This document shows, piece after piece, positions 7,095-8,393 of a stretch of 8,393 bases of DNA; position 1 is the first letter of the stretch; each line of letters opens with the position of its first letter. Made by a program: the position numbers and the translations under genes. Source of the DNA: Methanobacteriota archaeon (GTDB lineage Archaea > Halobacteriota > Methanosarcinia > Methanosarcinales > Methanoperedenaceae); contig JAHIFK010000157.1 in the NCBI GenBank assembly GCA_018900975.1, positions 1 to 8,393 of the forward strand, given 5' to 3'. The notes beneath the pieces are model-generated. The model was not told the DNA's origin and searched no databases. It saw only the letters and a list, made by a program, of their open reading frames with translations.

Positions 7095-7585
7095 GAGAGT
7101 TAGGAAATGAGATCGGGTATGGATCCGAAACTGAGGGAAGCGGAAGAAAAGGTTATGTAAAATCCAGAAGCCACAGCTTCCGTAAATTCTTCATAACTAC
7201 TCTTAAAAACGCAGGGATGCCAACAGATAAAGTCGAATTTATGGCTGGACATGCTCGCACGGATATAGATGTAGCTTATAACGATATAGATATCAATAAA
7301 TTGAAAGAATTGTATAAAACGTATTTACCTTATCTCACTTTTGAAAAAACCATTAATATAAGGTCCTTGAACACAGAGGATGCCAGGAGACTGGAAGAAC
7401 TTGCGAAAGAAAACGAAGCATTAAAGATAAAACTTGATTCTAAAGACAATGAGACGCAGGACCTTGCAAAAAGGATCGAAAAACAAGAGAATGAGAACCA
7501 GAAACTTAAGATCATGTTTAACGAAGTAACAATAAAGGCTATGATAGAGGCAAGGGTAAACGAATTACTCAAACCAAAAAAGTAA
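7091..7585 (+). pseudogene. Tyrosine recombinase/integrase, C-terminal remnant
   Basis: The frame holds the last part of an archaeal-type tyrosine recombinase: HSFRKFF with the HxxR motif (around 7172-7183), GHARTD with the second conserved His, and DVAYND with the nucleophile Tyr nine residues after that His. It then has KTYLPYLTFEK and a long charged coiled coil (about 7370-7550) ending at TAA. The N-terminal DNA-binding domain and the first catalytic Arg are missing. Recognisable integrase sequence begins only near 7135-7170. Upstream the frame is open back to an ATG at 7052 inside the flavoprotein gene, but those residues are an out-of-frame reading of that gene. The TTG at 7091 is the only nearby start-like codon outside most of it. 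A functional recombinase is impossible from this piece; it marks an old element or a deletion scar. Confidence 0.75.
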
Positions 7586-7661
7586 GAATATCCATTCATA
7601 GTGATGTATCTGCAGAATAGCCTTCCTACTTAACAAACTAACATAATAAATCTAATGATTT

Positions 7662-7772
7662 ACATTCAAGAAGTATTCATAAATACAAGGCTTGAAACTG
7701 AGTTCGTCCAGGGCGAGTTTGAATACGGTCCTGTCATTTCAGAGCGCTTCCTCGTAAAATGAGGATTGAAAC
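7662..7772 (+). CRISPR. Minimal CRISPR remnant: degenerate repeat, 37-nt spacer, good repeat
   Basis: The 37-nt block 7736-7772 starts ATTTCAGAGCGC, has a CCTC/GAGG stem, and ends GGATTGAAAC. It has the same length, ends and layout as Methanosarcina type I-B/III repeats as I remember them (start ATTCGAGAGC, end AAGGATTGAAAC). A second block ending GGCTTGAAAC at 7698 lies exactly 74 nt earlier, which gives a 37-nt spacer (7699-7735) if the repeat is also 37 nt. That left copy matches the right one well only in the last 11 bases (10 of 11), about half overall. The ATTGAAAC end gives crRNA direction left to right. No cas genes are in the window. The spacer is GC-richer than its surroundings and reads as EFVQGEFEYGPV in one frame. 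Confidence 0.6.
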
Positions 7773-7855
7773 AGAATAGTTCTGAATTCCCAACCTGTAC
7801 TTCGTGGGTCGAACTTTTTGGACAGGGTTTTAACGACTTCTTCTCGATTTATCAT
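7739..7855 (-). CDS. 38-residue minus-strand ORF that runs into the CRISPR repeat
   Basis: ATG at 7855 is preceded on the minus strand by AAAGGAGA, with GGAG 6 nt from the start: a strong ribosome site. The product begins MINREEVVKTLSKKFDPRS and continues TGWEFRTIL. Its last ten codons (FQSSFYEEAL) are supplied by the reverse complement of the CRISPR repeat, ending at TGA 7739-7741. The first 28 residues look like the N-terminus of a real soluble protein cut off at the repeat edge. I do not recognise the family. Confidence 0.4.
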   Translation of the reverse strand: MINREEVVKTLSKKFDPRSTGWEFRTILFQSSFYEEAL

Positions 7856-7867
7856 AGTATTCTCCTT

Positions 7868-7907
7868 TGATTGGTGTATATCAGGATCTGTTGCCACACA
7901 CCAATCA
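7868..7907. repeat. 10-bp perfect inverted repeat before the minus-strand ORF
   Basis: TGATTGGTGT (7868-7877) and ACACCAATCA (7898-7907) are perfect reverse complements separated by 20 nt. They lie directly upstream of the ribosome site of the ORF starting at 7855, so the repeat may be an operator or a 5' leader hairpin. Confidence 0.5.
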
Positions 7908-7964
7908 CATCAATCATTCGAAATCATTTCAAATTCATTCTTTTTTTTGGTGTTTTTAGTGTCC

Positions 7965-8045
7965 TTAGATATCGGTTTTCTTATTGTTTTTTATAACGTC
8001 AATCATCAATTCATGAGTGTCGTTACGGTTAACCGTAACGAGCAT
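7965..8045 (-). CDS. Possible 26-residue minus-strand ORF
   Basis: ATG at 8045 reads MLVTVNRNDTHELMIDVIKN and ends NKKTDI before TAA (7965-7967). The composition is protein-like, but there is no clear ribosome site and its 5' part coincides with a perfect palindrome, so coding is uncertain. It may be the remnant of a longer gene. Confidence 0.25.
   Translation of the reverse strand: MLVTVNRNDTHELMIDVIKNNKKTDI
8020..8041. promoter_or_regulatory. Perfect 22-bp palindrome, likely regulator-binding site
   Basis: The core CGTTACGGTTAACCGTAACG (8021-8040) is its own reverse complement, and the flanking T/A extends the match to 22 bp. With no loop and no T-run it is more like a dimeric DNA-binding-protein site than a terminator. 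Confidence 0.55.
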
Positions 8046-8063
8046 CTGTGATGGAGTGTCATA

Positions 8064-8156
8064 TTATTTTCCCTCTTTTGTACCAGCCTGAAATTCGTTT
8101 ATGCGTTCTGATTTCACCTGTTTTTTTAGTTTCTGCATCTGATTAACGTCAATCAT
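8064..8156 (-). CDS. Possible 30-residue charged minus-strand ORF
   Basis: ATG at 8156 gives MIDVNQMQKLKKQVKSERIN followed by EFQAGTKEGK and TAA (8064-8066). It is strongly basic/acidic and helix-like. No ribosome site is seen. In the same frame the upstream codons run back to a TGA formed by the CRISPR-repeat fragment at 8181, so this too may be a gene cut at that junction. Confidence 0.3.
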   Translation of the reverse strand: MIDVNQMQKLKKQVKSERINEFQAGTKEGK

Positions 8157-8180
8157 TTTGGAAGAATGGTATTGATGGCT

Positions 8181-8192
8181 ATTTCAGAGCGC
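8181..8192 (+). repeat. Partial CRISPR repeat (first 12 bases)
   Basis: ATTTCAGAGCGC is identical to the first 12 bases of the repeat at 7736-7772, in the same orientation, 445 bp away. After base 12 the sequence switches to the Tes-like gene fragment. A chance 12-base match in a window of this size is improbable. Confidence 0.5.
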
Positions 8193-8393
8193 GAAATTAT
8201 ATGGTGCAGGTCTTCATACTGTTTATCTTCAATTCGATGGGGTGACCGAAGAGCCCTATATAAAGAACAGAGGATTTAATTCACTCCCTTTCAAACTTAA
8301 AGCCATCGAGAATTGCAGAAAGTCGGGCCTTACCAGCGTTTCTCTTGTGCCGACGCTTGCAAGAGGCGTAAACGATATGCAGGTAGGTGATAT
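8191..8393 (+). pseudogene. Internal fragment of a Tes/MJ0619-like radical SAM gene
   Basis: The frame open from 8176 reads AKLYGAGLHTVYLQFDGVTE, then EPYIKNRGFNSLPFKLKAIE, and VSLVPTLARGVNDMQVGD up to the window edge. LQFDGVT-EPY and PT-RGVND-QVGD are, from memory, hallmarks of the MJ0619/tetraether lipid synthase (Tes) group of archaeal radical SAM enzymes, which couple lipid chains. The N-terminal part with the CxxxCxxC cluster site is absent: a stop codon (8173-8175) lies in frame just upstream and the join falls in a CRISPR-repeat fragment. The ATG at 8175 is in another frame that stops after about 34 codons. The gene may continue to the right but cannot be intact from this end. Confidence 0.65.

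Larger units (their letters stand above)
7994..8156. repeat. Spaced 13-bp direct repeat
   Basis: TAACGTCAATCAT occurs at 7994-8006 and again at 8144-8156, exactly 150 bp apart. On the minus strand both read ATGATTGACGTTA and encode MIDV inside two different tiny frames. AT-rich sequence between the copies holds the palindrome at 8020-8041. Confidence 0.5.

Noticed and set aside
7110..7160. Short frame MDPKLREAEEKVM after the flavoprotein
   Set aside because: Only 13 codons and it lies inside the integrase join; could be the start of a lost gene but cannot be supported.
7818..8051. Plus-strand frame of 77 codons in the AT-rich segment
   Set aside because: Low-complexity Phe/Ser/Val-rich translation with no ribosome site. 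The minus strand has the better start signals.
8175..8279. ATG at 8175 as start of a protein (MAISEREIIWCRSS...)
   Set aside because: It is out of frame with the Tes-like coding sequence, stops after about 34 codons and has no ribosome site.
1..8393. tRNA genes or integrase attachment sites
   Set aside because: No tRNA-like arms were seen by eye in any intergenic part, so no attachment site for the recombinase remnant can be assigned.

Overview
The window looks like a piece of an archaeal genome, most likely a methanogen- or ANME-type member of the Methanosarcinales/Methanoperedens group. This is inferred from several signals: an archaeal class I dihydroorotase, an archaeal-type short RNase HI, AT-rich TATA-like boxes about 26 nt before starts, a 37-nt CRISPR repeat built like Methanosarcina repeats, a fragment resembling tetraether-lipid-synthase (Tes/MJ0619-type) radical SAM proteins, and a small protein that resembles (from memory) a family I associate with Methanosarcinales. 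No database search was possible.

Left part (1-3390), ordinary and compact: the 3' end of an unrecognised helical protein gene (+) meets a RuvC/RNase-H-fold predicted nuclease (-) tail to tail. Next come pyrC (dihydroorotase, -) and, divergently across a 106-bp promoter region, livH (+), a branched-chain amino-acid-type ABC permease. The second permease gene, livM, overlaps livH by one base but keeps only its first ~55 codons of recognisable sequence.

Middle part (3545-7094): after the livM break come inverted repeats, an intact RNase HI gene, and an AT-rich 550-bp gap. The gap contains a 15-bp tandem repeat, a good TATA box, and a 53-codon gene with a strong Shine-Dalgarno site. This is followed by a radical SAM/SPASM enzyme of the peptide-modifying type and an intact HI0933/YhiN-family flavoprotein. 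The small protein plus the SPASM enzyme is the best candidate for an undescribed system (a possible RiPP or small-protein modification pair), but the link is inferred from position only.

Right part (7095-8393), mosaic and decayed: a tyrosine recombinase that has lost everything before its HxxR motif abuts the flavoprotein stop codon. It is followed by one good CRISPR repeat and one degenerate copy separated by exactly 37 nt. Then comes a 408-bp segment with tiny minus-strand reading frames, a perfect 22-bp palindrome and a 10-bp inverted repeat. That segment ends at a second copy of the first 12 bases of the CRISPR repeat, which is fused to an internal piece of the Tes-like gene running off the window. 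Three gene truncations, a recombinase remnant and repeat-bounded joins mark the right half as a rearrangement hot spot, or possibly in part an assembly join.
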